Shown here: positions 27,681 through 38,072 of the stretch, piece after piece
Position numbering within the stretch: the first letter of the stretch is position 1
How the letters are laid out: each line of letters opens with the position of its first letter
Assembly: GCF_011320115.1 (NCBI RefSeq)
Contig: NZ_JAANOZ010000001.1
Coordinates: 62,001-126,000, forward strand
Reading direction: 5' to 3'
Length of the DNA stretch: 64,000 nucleotides
DNA from: Croceibacterium segetis
GTDB lineage: Bacteria; Pseudomonadota; Alphaproteobacteria; Sphingomonadales; Sphingomonadaceae
The notes under the pieces: model-generated
What the model was told of the DNA's origin: nothing
Databases searched by the model: none
Seen by the model: only the letters and a program-made list of their open reading frames with translations
Program-made: the position numbers and the translations under genes

Positions 27681-29720
27681 ATGGACGCAAGACCAATGCA
27701 TTGGCCACGGGCGCTCGCGCTGCTGCTGGCGTGGGCGCTTGTCGCGTTCGCGCAGCCCGCGCTGGCGAATCACATGGCCGCCGAGCTGGTGCCCGAAGCT
27801 CCTGCCGCGCCCGGCAAACCCGTGACCCTGGCGCTCCATTTCGCTCCCGAGCCGGGCTGGCACGGCTACTGGTCCAACCCGGGCGACGCCGGTTACGGCC
27901 TCGATCTCGACTGGCACCTGCCGCAAGGGTGGAAGGTCGGCGAGCCCGAGTATCCGGTGCCGCAAATGCTCAGCATCGCCGGGCTGATGAACCACGTCTA
28001 CGAGGCCGAGTACGCCGTGCTCGTCCCGCTGACGGCCCCGCCGAGCGCCGCAGGCGCGACACCGGTGGCGGTCGACGCCAACTGGCTCGCCTGCACCCGC
28101 GAGGTCTGCGTGCCCGAGAAGGCGACGCTGACCGCAGTGATCCCCGCGACGGGTGCGCGCGACGCGCGCTTCGACAAGTGGCGCGCGGCGATCCCCGCGC
28201 TGCTCGACCGGCGCGCCAGCTTCGCGCTGACGCCCAAGACGCTGCGCCTCGCCATCCCCCTGCCGGCCTCGCTCAAGCTGCAAGATCCACATGTCTTCAT
28301 CGAGCAGGCCCAGCTGGTCGATTACGCCGCGCCGCAGGCGTTCAGCCGCGACGGCGACACGCTGATCGCCGAGCTTCCGCGCAAGGGCCTCGCCACCAGC
28401 GCCGCGGCGGTCAGCGGTATTCTCAGGATCGACGGTAGCGGGCAGGGCGTTCGCTTCGTCGCCGCCCCAGGCGCGGTGCCGAACGGCGGCACGCCGATCG
28501 CCGGCACGGCGGCTCTCCCGGGCTCGCTGTGGCTGTTGCTCGGCCTGGCCCTTCTCGGTGGGCTGGTGCTCAACGTCATGCCGTGTGTGTTCCCGATCCT
28601 CAGCCTCAAGGCGCTGAGCCTGGCCCGTGCCGGCGAGAGCGAAGCCGAGGCGCGGCGCGAGGGGCTCGCCTATACCGGCGGGGTGATCGTTGCCGTGCTC
28701 GCGCTAGGCGCGCTGCTGCTGGTCCTGCGCGCCGGCGGCGCCCAGGTCGGCTGGGCCTTCCAGCTGCAGGAGCCGGGCGTGGTGGTACTGCTGCTGGTGC
28801 TGGCGAGCGCGATCTCCGCCAACCTCGCCGGGCTCTACGAGCTGCCCTCGGTCTCGTTCACCCGCGCCGGAGGCAAGTCGAGCGCATTCGCCACCGGGCT
28901 CCTCGCCGCTTTTGTCGCCACCCCATGCACCGGACCGTTCATGGCGGCGGCGATGGGCGCGGCGCTGCTGCTGCCGTGGTGGCAGGGGCTGCTGCTGTTC
29001 TTGGCCCTCGGGCTTGGCCTCGCGCTGCCGTTCCTGCTGCTCGGCTGGGTCCCGCCCCTGCGCCGGATGCTGCCGAAGCCAGGGCGGTGGATGGAGACCT
29101 TCCGCAAGGTCATGGCCGTGCCGATGGGCCTGACCGCCCTGGCGCTGCTGTGGCTCACCTGGCGGCTCGGCGGCAACTTGTTCGCCGTTGCCGCGTTGGG
29201 TCTGGCAATTGCCATGGTCGCGCTTCTCATGATGATCGGACGGCTGCAACGAGCCGGGAAGCCCGTTGGGGTGCAGTCGGCCGTCGGCATGGCCGCCCTG
29301 GTGCTGGTCTCCGTGCTCGTCCTGCCGCACGTCCAGGCTGCGCAGGGGCCGGCGGCGCAGGGACTGATCGCGGCCAAGCCGTTCAGCGAAGCGGCGCTGG
29401 CCGAGGCGCGCGCCGCGGGCAAGCCGGTGTTCGTCTGGTTCACCGCCGACTGGTGCCTGACCTGCAAGGTCAACGAGAGCGTGGCGATCGAGCGCGAGGG
29501 CACCCGCGACGCCTTCCGCAAGGCCGGAGTCGTCGCGCTCGAGGGCGACTGGACCCGGCGCGACCCGGCGATCACCCGCTTCCTCACCGAGCACGGCGCG
29601 GCGGGCGTACCGCTTTACTTGTGGTATCCGGCCCGCGGCGAGGCGCAGCAGCTGCCGCAAGTGCTGACGCCCGACAGCCTGGTCGAGCTGGCTGGGCAGG
29701 CGAGTCGCTCGGCGACGTAA
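27681..29720 (+). CDS. DsbD/ScsB-like thiol:disulfide reductase
   Basis: About 679 residues. A signal peptide (to PALA, around residue 32) leads to a periplasmic N-terminal domain with WLACTREVCVPEKATL, whose Cys pair matches the DsbD-alpha-like domain. A membrane domain of eight or so helices (about 275-540) has conserved Cys in LNVMPCVFPI and ATPCTGPF. The C-terminal thioredoxin domain carries C592-LT-C595 in WFTADWCLTCK. The protein would carry electrons from cytoplasmic thioredoxin across the membrane to periplasmic disulfide partners. ATG 27681 is chosen; ATG 27696 is equally possible. Likely partners are the DsbA-like proteins elsewhere in the window. Confidence 0.88.
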   Translation: MDARPMHWPRALALLLAWALVAFAQPALANHMAAELVPEAPAAPGKPVTLALHFAPEPGWHGYWSNPGDAGYGLDLDWHLPQGWKVGEPEYPVPQMLSIAGLMNHVYEAEYAVLVPLTAPPSAAGATPVAVDANWLACTREVCVPEKATLTAVIPATGARDARFDKWRAAIPALLDRRASFALTPKTLRLAIPLPASLKLQDPHVFIEQAQLVDYAAPQAFSRDGDTLIAELPRKGLATSAAAVSGILRIDGSGQGVRFVAAPGAVPNGGTPIAGTAALPGSLWLLLGLALLGGLVLNVMPCVFPILSLKALSLARAGESEAEARREGLAYTGGVIVAVLALGALLLVLRAGGAQVGWAFQLQEPGVVVLLLVLASAISANLAGLYELPSVSFTRAGGKSSAFATGLLAAFVATPCTGPFMAAAMGAALLLPWWQGLLLFLALGLGLALPFLLLGWVPPLRRMLPKPGRWMETFRKVMAVPMGLTALALLWLTWRLGGNLFAVAALGLAIAMVALLMMIGRLQRAGKPVGVQSAVGMAALVLVSVLVLPHVQAAQGPAAQGLIAAKPFSEAALAEARAAGKPVFVWFTADWCLTCKVNESVAIEREGTRDAFRKAGVVALEGDWTRRDPAITRFLTEHGAAGVPLYLWYPARGEAQQLPQVLTPDSLVELAGQASRSAT

Positions 29721-29734
29721 AGCCGGCGGATCGA

Positions 29735-29831
29735 GCGAAGTTTACACTCGCCTGACAGCGTTGACACGGTTCACGATGGCGAACCCCGCGCCGGTTCAGA
29801 TCGGCGAAGTTGACACACCTGACACGGTTCA
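29735..29831. repeat. Imperfect direct repeat with TTGACAC motifs
   Basis: Two diverged units: GCGAAGTTTACACT..TTGACACGGTTCA (29735-29773) and GCGAAGTTGACACACC..GACACGGTTCA (29804-29831). GCGAAGTT and GACACGGTTCA are exact in both; the first unit has about ten extra bases between. It lies in the 259-base gap between the DsbD-like gene and the lipoprotein gene; nothing else is recognised there. It may be a dispersed intergenic repeat or tandem regulator sites. Confidence 0.5.
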
Positions 29832-29979
29832 AGGCGTGGCGCCGGGCTTGCCGAAATGGCGCTCTCGCCGAGCTGGCGCGGAGGATCGAAAAGGTCGGGC
29901 GCGGGGTCATCTCGCAGCATAAGCCACAGGTCGGCCGCTGTAGGAAAGGCGCTTTTGCAGCCGCCCGGCTTTTGTTGGA

Positions 29980-30573
29980 TCAGGCCGCGCTCGTGGCGGC
30001 CGGCGGGCTCGCGGTTTCCACCGCCGGACCTTTCCCGCCGTCGCGGCACCAGGTGAGGAATTGCCCCGGAACCGAGCTGCCGGCGATCTTCACCGTCCCG
30101 CCGCCCGGCAGGGTCGCCTGCAGCGCGCCAGGACCCTCGAATACTTCGAGCAACGGATCGTCGGCGGGGAGCGTGCCCTGCCAGCGCCACTCGTTGTCGG
30201 CCAGGGCGGCGTCGACCTTAAAGCGCGAGATGATGCGGTTGCCGATCACCGGAAACAGCGCCTTCTCGCCCGGGCGCGAGGGCACATGGCGGACGATGGT
30301 GACTTGCGGCTGGCCCGCCTTCACGCTGCAGGCGAGCGAGACGAACGGCTTCTCACCCGGCTTGGCAAAGTCGATCGCCTGCCCGGTTTGTGCCACCGCC
30401 CAGCTGGCGCCGGTGGTGTCGGGCGAGGGCAGCGGCTCCTCGCTCTCGCTGCGCACGTCGGCAAGCGAGATGCGCTGGCCCTGCACCGGCGCCTGCTCGC
30501 TGTGGCAGGCGCTCAGCGCGAGGGAGATGGCCATGAGCGCGAGTGCTTGGCGGGCGCGATCCGAAAAGAGCAT
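29980..30573 (-). CDS. Putative lipoprotein, unknown
   Basis: A 197-residue protein with a lipoprotein signal (LALSAC near residue 22). The mature part is beta-rich, with conserved-looking Trp/Cys and an internal pair IVRHVPSRPGEKALFPVIGN; the C-terminus is Ala/Pro-rich. ATG 30573 is preceded by AAAGGGCGG, better than the upstream ATG at 30594. It starts 45 bases downstream of the uvrB stop on the same strand and could be read through from it. Function unknown; sphingomonads often carry this type after uvrB by my recollection. Confidence 0.65.
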   Translation of the reverse strand: MLFSDRARQALALMAISLALSACHSEQAPVQGQRISLADVRSESEEPLPSPDTTGASWAVAQTGQAIDFAKPGEKPFVSLACSVKAGQPQVTIVRHVPSRPGEKALFPVIGNRIISRFKVDAALADNEWRWQGTLPADDPLLEVFEGPGALQATLPGGGTVKIAGSSVPGQFLTWCRDGGKGPAVETASPPAATSAA

Positions 30574-30618
30574 CCGCCGCCCTTTACCGGGCAACGCGGC
30601 CCCGGCAAGACCCGAAGC

Positions 30619-32805
<2,187 letters not shown>

Positions 32806-32927
32806 GGCGCAGATATGGAGAACAAAGCGCGGACATGCAACGTTCCCGAGGCGCCCAATCGCCGCCTCGCCAACGCGGCCTTAGCTTGGTAACCTGCCGC
32901 ATCTCAGCAGGGTGGCGGGAGGAAACC

Positions 32928-33482
32928 ATGAACAGGACCACGATCGGCGTTAGTGCCCTGGCACTCGCCTTGTCGGCGTGCTCGAGCGGCGAGAAGGCGG
33001 CCGATTCGGGCAAGGCCGTCGGCCCCGCGGATGCCGCCGCGAAAGTGGCCGGAGCGCAGATCAAGCTCCAGCCCGGCGAATACGAAAGCACGATGAAGGT
33101 GCTCGAATTCGCCATGGCCGGGGTTCCTGCGGGCCAGCTCGATAGGATGAAGGGCATGATGGGCGGGCAAATGGAGAAGCCGCACCGGTACTGCTTCACC
33201 CCGGAGGAGGCGGCGCAGGGCCCGAAGCAGCTCGTCAGCCGCATGCAGCAAGGCGACTGCAAGATGTCCGATTTCAACAGCAGCGCGAACAGCGTCAGCG
33301 GAACGATGCATTGCACGTTCCAGGGCCGCGGCTCGAGCACGACGAAATTCGCCGGGACCTATGCCAGCGACGGGTCGACCATGACGATGGAATCGGATCA
33401 GCAGATGCCGGGCTTGCCCGGCAAGGGCATGCACATGAAGATGCAGGTCGAAACAAAACGGGTCGGCGATTGCACGGCATGA
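32928..33482 (+). CDS. DUF3617 domain lipoprotein
   Basis: A 184-residue protein with lipobox LALSAC (Cys at about 18) and a DUF3617 domain: LQPGEYESTMKV at the start, a Cys-containing YCFTPEEAAQGP, CKMSDFNSSANSVSGTMHC and a GTYASDGSTMTM strand pair. The family is common in sphingomonads and has no assigned function; it is rich in Met toward the end. GGGAGGAAACC gives a strong ribosome site before ATG 32928. Located in the periplasm, lipid-anchored. Confidence 0.82.
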   Translation: MNRTTIGVSALALALSACSSGEKAADSGKAVGPADAAAKVAGAQIKLQPGEYESTMKVLEFAMAGVPAGQLDRMKGMMGGQMEKPHRYCFTPEEAAQGPKQLVSRMQQGDCKMSDFNSSANSVSGTMHCTFQGRGSSTTKFAGTYASDGSTMTMESDQQMPGLPGKGMHMKMQVETKRVGDCTA

Positions 33483-33543
33483 AACTGTCTCGTGGGCTCG
33501 GGAGTTGGTGAGGTTGAGTAAGACCGCCGCCGAACGGGAGCGC

Positions 33544-34335
33544 ATGGCTCAAGACGCCACTTTCGATCGCCGCCCAGTTGCCGCGCCGGGTCCGGCCGAG
33601 CCCGGCTGGCGCGAGGTTGCCCGCCGGGTCGCGCTGGCTCGCCGGCCGCAGCCCGAGGGCGCGCGCAATCCCTCGCTGCGTTTCCTGGTCAGCGAGCTGG
33701 GCGAGCTTGCCGAGCCGCTGCGCCGCGCGCTGCACCCGCCGCTGGACATCCCGCGCGCGAAGACCGGCAGGGTGGCCGTCCTGCTGCCCGGCTTCGGCAC
33801 CAGCCCGTGGCGGATGCGCTACATGGCGAAACAGCTCGAGCGTGCCGGGCACAAGGCCAAGCGCTGGGGCATGGGCGTCAACCTCGGCGTGTCGCCCGAA
33901 CTGTTCGACAAGCTCTCCGACCGCATTCTTGCCGTGCGCGAACGGTACGGCCAGCCGGTCGTGCTGGTCGGCTGGAGCCTCGGCGGAGTGTTCGCGCGCG
34001 AGCTGGCCAAGCTCCATCCGGACGCGGTCGCCAAGGTCATCACCATGGGCTCGCCGTTCTCCGGCTCGCCCTACGACAACAACGCCTGGCGCATCTACCA
34101 CCTAGTGACCGGGCACCCGGTCGACGAGCCGCCGGTCGAAGCCGAGCTGGCGGAGAAGCCGCCGGTCGAGACGGTGGCGATCTGGAGCCCGCGCGACGGG
34201 ATCGTCTCCCCGCGCGCTTCGCGCGGCCGCCCGGGCGAACGCGACAGGGCGATAGCGGTGCGCTGTACCCACGTCGGGTTTCCCAATTCGCCGGAGTGCA
34301 TCCGGGCGGTCCTCGAAGAGCTGGACGCGCTGTAG
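33544..34335 (+). CDS. Alpha/beta-hydrolase (esterase/lipase-like)
   Basis: About 263 residues with an alpha/beta-hydrolase core: VAVLLPGFGTSPWRMRYMAKQL (oxyanion loop), nucleophile elbow GWSLGG, an Asp in IWSPRDGIVSP and a His in CTHVGFPNSP, giving a Ser-Asp-His set in the right order. No signal peptide. The start is uncertain: ATG 33544 has GGGAG three bases ahead; TTG 33505 or 33514 and GTG 33508 lie upstream. Its stop TAG abuts the Anbu ATG with no base between, so the two are translated from one message. Confidence 0.78.
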   Translation: MAQDATFDRRPVAAPGPAEPGWREVARRVALARRPQPEGARNPSLRFLVSELGELAEPLRRALHPPLDIPRAKTGRVAVLLPGFGTSPWRMRYMAKQLERAGHKAKRWGMGVNLGVSPELFDKLSDRILAVRERYGQPVVLVGWSLGGVFARELAKLHPDAVAKVITMGSPFSGSPYDNNAWRIYHLVTGHPVDEPPVEAELAEKPPVETVAIWSPRDGIVSPRASRGRPGERDRAIAVRCTHVGFPNSPECIRAVLEELDAL

Positions 34336-35094
34336 ATGACCTATTGCGTGGGCATGGTCATGGACCGCGGGCTCGTGCTGATGAGCGACACGCGGACCAA
34401 TTCGGGCGTCGACAACATCTCGGTGTTCCGCAAGATGTTCCACTGGACGGTGCCGGGCGAGCGGATCGTCGCGCTGATGACCGCCGGCAACCTCGCCACC
34501 ACCCAGGCGGTGATCAGCCGTCTCGAGGAGCGCACCAAGGCACCCGAGGACCGCAGCATCCACTCGCTGCTCGAGGTCCCGACGATGTTCCAGGCGGCCG
34601 TCGAAACCGGCCGGGTCTTGCGCGAGGTCGTGCTCGAGACGCAGGAGGAGAACGGCGAGCAGGGCCGCGGCCGGTTCACCGCGTCGTTGATACTCGCCGG
34701 GCAGATCAAGGGCATGGAGCCGCGGCTGTTCCTGATCTACCCGGAAGGCAATTTCATCGAGGCGAGCTGGGACACGCCGTTCTTCCAGGTCGGCGAGACC
34801 AAGTACGGGCGGCCGATCCTGATTCGCGGCTACGACCGCAACCTGAGCTTCGAGGACGCGGTCAAGCTGCTGATGGTCAGCTTCGATTCCACGCTCAAGG
34901 CCAATCTCTCGGTCGGCCTGCCGCTCGACCTGATGGTGATCGAGCGCGATGCCTTCGCGCCGACCCATCAAAAGCGAATCGAGGCCAGCGACGCCTATTT
35001 CGAGTCGGTTTCATCCGGCTGGAGCGAGGCTTTGCGCAACGCCTTCCATTCGCTGCCCGACTACAGCTTCTACCGCGAGGCCGAGCGCGATTGA
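34336..35094 (+). CDS. Anbu, proteasome-like peptidase (COG3484)
   Basis: A 252-residue Ntn-hydrolase of the ancestral beta-subunit (Anbu/BPH) family. After removal of the initiator Met the nucleophile would be the Thr of MTYCVGMV (T1), with D17 in LMSDTR and K32 in VFRKMF as the expected partners. Family members assemble into open helical rings and appear in bacteria lacking a true proteasome. Start is fixed by the need for Thr at position 2. Usually Anbu lies with a circularly permuted ATP-grasp, an alpha-E protein and a transglutaminase; here its direct partner is the upstream alpha/beta-hydrolase. Confidence 0.9.
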   Translation: MTYCVGMVMDRGLVLMSDTRTNSGVDNISVFRKMFHWTVPGERIVALMTAGNLATTQAVISRLEERTKAPEDRSIHSLLEVPTMFQAAVETGRVLREVVLETQEENGEQGRGRFTASLILAGQIKGMEPRLFLIYPEGNFIEASWDTPFFQVGETKYGRPILIRGYDRNLSFEDAVKLLMVSFDSTLKANLSVGLPLDLMVIERDAFAPTHQKRIEASDAYFESVSSGWSEALRNAFHSLPDYSFYREAERD

Positions 35095-35192
35095 GGACCT
35101 ATCGAAAGTTAGGTAAGAACCCCTAAGTGTTGAATCGATAAGGACATTTGGCAACCGGAAGAATACGCAGTTGCCTCCGGAATGGAGGAAAT

Positions 35193-35294
35193 ATGCGTAA
35201 GGACTTGCCCCGCTTTCGGTGGTTTTCGTGGCCGATCAACATTCATTTCCGGGGTGCCTCGGCGTGCATGTTCCGGGCTTCCCGAGCCACATGA
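35193..35294 (+). CDS. 33-codon leader ORF coupled to the LuxR-type regulator
   Basis: A short frame not obvious by size: ATG 35193 preceded by GGAGGAAAT, one of the best ribosome sites in this window. It ends at TGA 35292-35294, overlapping the regulator's ATG as ATGA. The predicted peptide is basic and aromatic (MRKDLPRFRWFSWPINIHF, then RGASACMFRASRAT) and looks unlike a signal or toxin. The regulator has no ribosome site of its own, so ribosomes arriving through this ORF probably start it. Not tested; the peptide itself may be inconsequential. Confidence 0.55.
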   Translation: MRKDLPRFRWFSWPINIHFRGASACMFRASRAT

Positions 35295-36064
35295 TGGGCA
35301 TGGAACAACGCATCGCCCTTCACATCGTCGACCGCGACAGCCGCTCGCGCGCCGAACAGGCCCGCACGGCCTTCGCCCTGGGTCACCACGCCGAAGTCTA
35401 TTCGGATCTCGCCGAGCTGCTCCTCCGTACGCCGGCGAGCGGGATCATCCTGCTACGGGACCGGACGAGCGATCTGCCGCTCACCGAGCTGTTCGAGCAA
35501 CTCGGCGAGGACAGCGTCTGGATGCCGCTGATCGTCTGCGATGAAAGCCCCTCGATCGAGCGCGTGGTCGCCGCGATCAAGGGCGGCGCGCTCGATTACC
35601 TCCAGCTCCCGCTCGAGGCCGGCCGGCTGGCGAGATCGCTGGCGCGGGTGATCGACGAAGCCGAGGCCCAGCGAAGTGCTCGCCAGCACCTGGTCGAAGC
35701 GCGCCGGCGGGTGGCGCAGTTGAGCAAGCGCGAACGCGAGGTGCTCGAGCTGCTGGCGCTGGGCAGCTCGAACAAGCTGATCGCCCGCGAGCTGTCGATC
35801 AGCCCGCGCACGGTCGAGATCCATCGCTCCAACATGATGACCAAACTGCGCGCCAATCACTCCGCGGAGGCGGTCAGGCTTTGGCTGCAGTCGGGGCTCG
35901 AAGCGAAGATCGCGGAGGTCCCGCGCGAACTCGAGTTCGACGGGAGCCGCGGCCTGTCGCGCTATGCCGACTTCAGCCGGATAGTTCGCGAGCGGTTGCC
36001 CGGCGTGGTCGACGAAGGCGAAGGCGCGCCCGAAGTCGGCGCGCGCCGCAAGAAGCTCGGCTGA
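35291..36064 (+). CDS. LuxR/FixJ-type response regulator with degenerate receiver
   Basis: A 257-residue protein. Residues 5-125 look like a receiver (LHIVDRDSR, matching FixJ VHIVDDD), but the second acid is Arg and the conserved Lys before Pro near position 106 is Leu (QLPLEAG), so normal phosphorylation is doubtful; D57 is a possible acceptor. A linker coil (125-143) leads to a LuxR DNA-binding domain (145-205, LSKREREVLELLALGSSNKLIARELSISPRTVEIH in part) and an extra 50-residue basic tail. ATG 35291 overlaps the leader stop. Similar regulators are common in Sphingomonadales. Confidence 0.85.
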   Translation: MMGMEQRIALHIVDRDSRSRAEQARTAFALGHHAEVYSDLAELLLRTPASGIILLRDRTSDLPLTELFEQLGEDSVWMPLIVCDESPSIERVVAAIKGGALDYLQLPLEAGRLARSLARVIDEAEAQRSARQHLVEARRRVAQLSKREREVLELLALGSSNKLIARELSISPRTVEIHRSNMMTKLRANHSAEAVRLWLQSGLEAKIAEVPRELEFDGSRGLSRYADFSRIVRERLPGVVDEGEGAPEVGARRKKLG

Positions 36065-36103
36065 CGCCGCAGCTCAGGCACGGTCACTGATCTTCGAAAG
36101 CGA

Positions 36104-36130
36104 CCCCCGCGGACCGGCGGCCCGCGGGGG
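36104..36130. terminator. Bidirectional stem-loop between convergent genes
   Basis: A perfect 9-base stem CCCCCGCGG (36104-36112) / CCGCGGGGG (36122-36130) with a 9-base loop. It stands between the LuxR gene (+) and the membrane-protein gene (-), the place for a shared terminator. No long T-run follows on either strand; GAAA follows on the + strand. Confidence 0.6.
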
Positions 36131-36138
36131 GAAACGCA

Positions 36139-36513
36139 TCAGGCCTTGGCCGCTGCTCCCGAGGAACCGCCCATCGCGGACAATCCCGTGACGTCTTCCT
36201 TGGAATTGTTGAACAGCCGCATGGCAATCACCGTCGCCGCGACGCCGGCCGCGGCCAGCGCGACGTTGAGCGCAACCGCATTGAGCTGCGCGCCGATCGC
36301 CGGAATCGTGGCTAGCGCTGTGCCAACAGCCGGCAGCACCAGGACGACCAGAAACAGCCGTCCGGCTTGATCGGCGGCATAACCGAGCCCGGCAATGATG
36401 CCGAGGACGACCAGCGCCAGCGCAACGTCGAGCGAAGGAATTGCCACGAAGCCGGCCACGATGGCAAGCAAGGTGGCTAGGAGGCGGGCGAGACCCGCTA
36501 TCGACTTGACCAT
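36139..36513 (-). CDS. Small membrane protein, unknown
   Basis: A 124-residue, Ala/Val/Leu-rich protein with about four membrane helices and a short polar tail (NNSKEDVTGLSAMGGSSG). ATG 36513 follows GGGGGGAGAATTT, a strong site; the upstream extension in the same frame is polar and is left out. No family recognised. Divergent from serC. Confidence 0.65.
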   Translation of the reverse strand: MVKSIAGLARLLATLLAIVAGFVAIPSLDVALALVVLGIIAGLGYAADQAGRLFLVVLVLPAVGTALATIPAIGAQLNAVALNVALAAAGVAATVIAMRLFNNSKEDVTGLSAMGGSSGAAAKA

Positions 36514-36812
36514 AAATTCTCCCCCCAATTGACTTGTCAGATACAGACAAATCGTTGGACGACCCCGGGTGAAATATACGCCTACGGTTAACCCGCTGGG
36601 AACCCTTTTTTGTGCGCGGTAAACAGTTGAAAATGCGCCATAATATCGACTTATCCTCAATCACGTTTTTCGCCGGTGCCGCTTTGTCGCCCGTTCGGGG
36701 ATGGTTTCTGAAGCAACCGCATCCGCGCTTGACTTGGGCTCGGCGCTCTATAGGGCGCCCGGCGGGCCACGCGGTCCCAACGCCGCGCGTGCTCTCTGCA
36801 AGGAGAGACTAC
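36514..36812. other. 299-base intergenic region between divergent genes
   Basis: The AT-richest stretch around here (36590-36665, with GGAACCCTTTTTTGTG and ATAATATCGAC) and presumably the promoters of the membrane protein and of serC. A 39-codon frame (36701-36820) overlaps the serC start but has only a weak ribosome site. No convincing -35/-10 pair or operator was resolved. Confidence 0.4.
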
Positions 36813-37973
36813 ATGTCTAATGAACCTACGCTCCGTCCGGAGCGCCCCTTCTTTTCCTCCGGTCCCACCGCCAAGCCGCCCGGCTGGTCGCTCGACAAGA
36901 TCGACACCCGCTCGCTCGGCCGCTCGCACCGCTCGCCTTATGCCAAGGGCCGGCTGAAGTATGCGATCGACCTCTCCAAAGAGCTGCTCGGCGTGCCCGA
37001 GGACTACCTCGTCGGCATCATGCCGGCGTCGGACACCGGCGCGCTCGAGTGCGCGATGTGGACGATGCTGGGCGACCGCCCGACCACCGTCGCCGCCTGG
37101 GAAAGCTTCGGCAACGTGTGGATCCAGGACGCGGTCAAGCAGCTCAAGCTGCCCAACCTGACCACGCTCGATGCCGACTACGGCGAGATCCCCGACCTGA
37201 CCGAGATCCCGCAGGACAACGACGTCGTCTTTACCTGGAACGGCACCACCTCGGGCGCCAAGATCCCCAACACCGACTGGCTCGCTCCCGGCCGTGAAGG
37301 CGTCACGATCAACGACGCCACCAGCGCGATCTTCGCGATGGAGATGGATTGGCCCAAGCTCGATGCGACGACTTACTCGTGGCAGAAGGTCATGGGCTCG
37401 GAAGCCCAGCACGGCATGCTGATCCTCAGCCCCAAGGCGGTCGAGCGGATCGAAAGCTACGATCCGGCCTGGCCGCTGCCCAAGCTGTTCCGCATCAAGA
37501 AGAAGGGCAAGCTCGACCGCGCCATCTTCGAAGGCGCGACGATCAACACCCCGTCGATGCTCGCCACCGAAGACTACATCGTCGCGCTCGAGTGGGCCAG
37601 GTCGATCGGCGGCCGCCAGGCCATGTTCGAACGCGCCAACCGCAACGCGCAAACCGTGTTCGACTGGATCGAAGCCACCCCGTGGGTCCGCAACATGGTC
37701 GCCGACCCGGCCAAGCGGACCAACACCGGCGTGTGCGTGGTCTTCCAGGGCGACTGGTACGAAAGCCTCTCCGAAGAAGAGCAGGCCAACGTGCCGAAGA
37801 AGATCGCCGGCACGCTCGAGAAGATGGACATCGGCTACGACTTCAACGGCTACCGCGATGCGCCGCCGTCGTTGCGCATCTGGTGCGGCGGCTCGGTCGA
37901 GCAGGAGGACATCAAGCGCCTGCTGCCGTGGATCGAGTGGGCCTACGAGCGCCTCAAGAACGGCGAGCTCTGA
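36813..37973 (+). CDS. serC: Phosphoserine aminotransferase (alphaproteobacterial type)
   Basis: A 386-residue PLP enzyme converting 3-phosphohydroxypyruvate and glutamate to phosphoserine, also used in vitamin B6 synthesis. It belongs to the divergent form seen in alphaproteobacteria and archaea: FFSSGPTAKPPGW start, RSHRSPYAK, and the PLP Lys192 in YSWQKVMGSEAQHGMLILSPKA. AAGGAGAGACTAC precedes ATG 36813. Followed after 99 bases by serA, so the two later steps' genes are adjacent; a palindromic element sits between. Confidence 0.95.
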   Translation: MSNEPTLRPERPFFSSGPTAKPPGWSLDKIDTRSLGRSHRSPYAKGRLKYAIDLSKELLGVPEDYLVGIMPASDTGALECAMWTMLGDRPTTVAAWESFGNVWIQDAVKQLKLPNLTTLDADYGEIPDLTEIPQDNDVVFTWNGTTSGAKIPNTDWLAPGREGVTINDATSAIFAMEMDWPKLDATTYSWQKVMGSEAQHGMLILSPKAVERIESYDPAWPLPKLFRIKKKGKLDRAIFEGATINTPSMLATEDYIVALEWARSIGGRQAMFERANRNAQTVFDWIEATPWVRNMVADPAKRTNTGVCVVFQGDWYESLSEEEQANVPKKIAGTLEKMDIGYDFNGYRDAPPSLRIWCGGSVEQEDIKRLLPWIEWAYERLKNGEL

Positions 37974-37983
37974 TTCTGTCGTC

Positions 37984-38057
37984 GTCCCGGCCTTGCGCCG
38001 GGACCGCTTTCCACCTGGCGCGCCACTGCGGCCAGCGATCCCGGCGTTCGCCGGGAT
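37984..38057. repeat. REP-like double palindrome between serC and serA
   Basis: Two stem-loops: GTCCCGGCCTTGCGCCGGGAC (37984-38004, one mismatch at the centre) and ATCCCGGCGTTCGCCGGGAT (38038-38057), closing with GATGACGG. The second is the common proteobacterial extragenic palindrome whose translated form reads VIPANAGI. The element sits inside a transcribed operon, 15 bases before the serA start, so it may affect message decay or translation. Confidence 0.75.
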
Positions 38058-38072
38058 GACGGAGTACTTCAA

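Noticed and set aside
36729-36754. TTGACT ... TATAGG as a serC promoter
   Set aside because: Spacer is only 14 bases, too short for a sigma-70 promoter.
36701-36820. 39-codon frame overlapping the serC start, a possible leader peptide
   Set aside because: Ribosome site is weak (CGGGG directly at ATG), and serC has its own strong AAGGAGAG. Unlike the 35193 leader it ends out of coupling distance inside serC.
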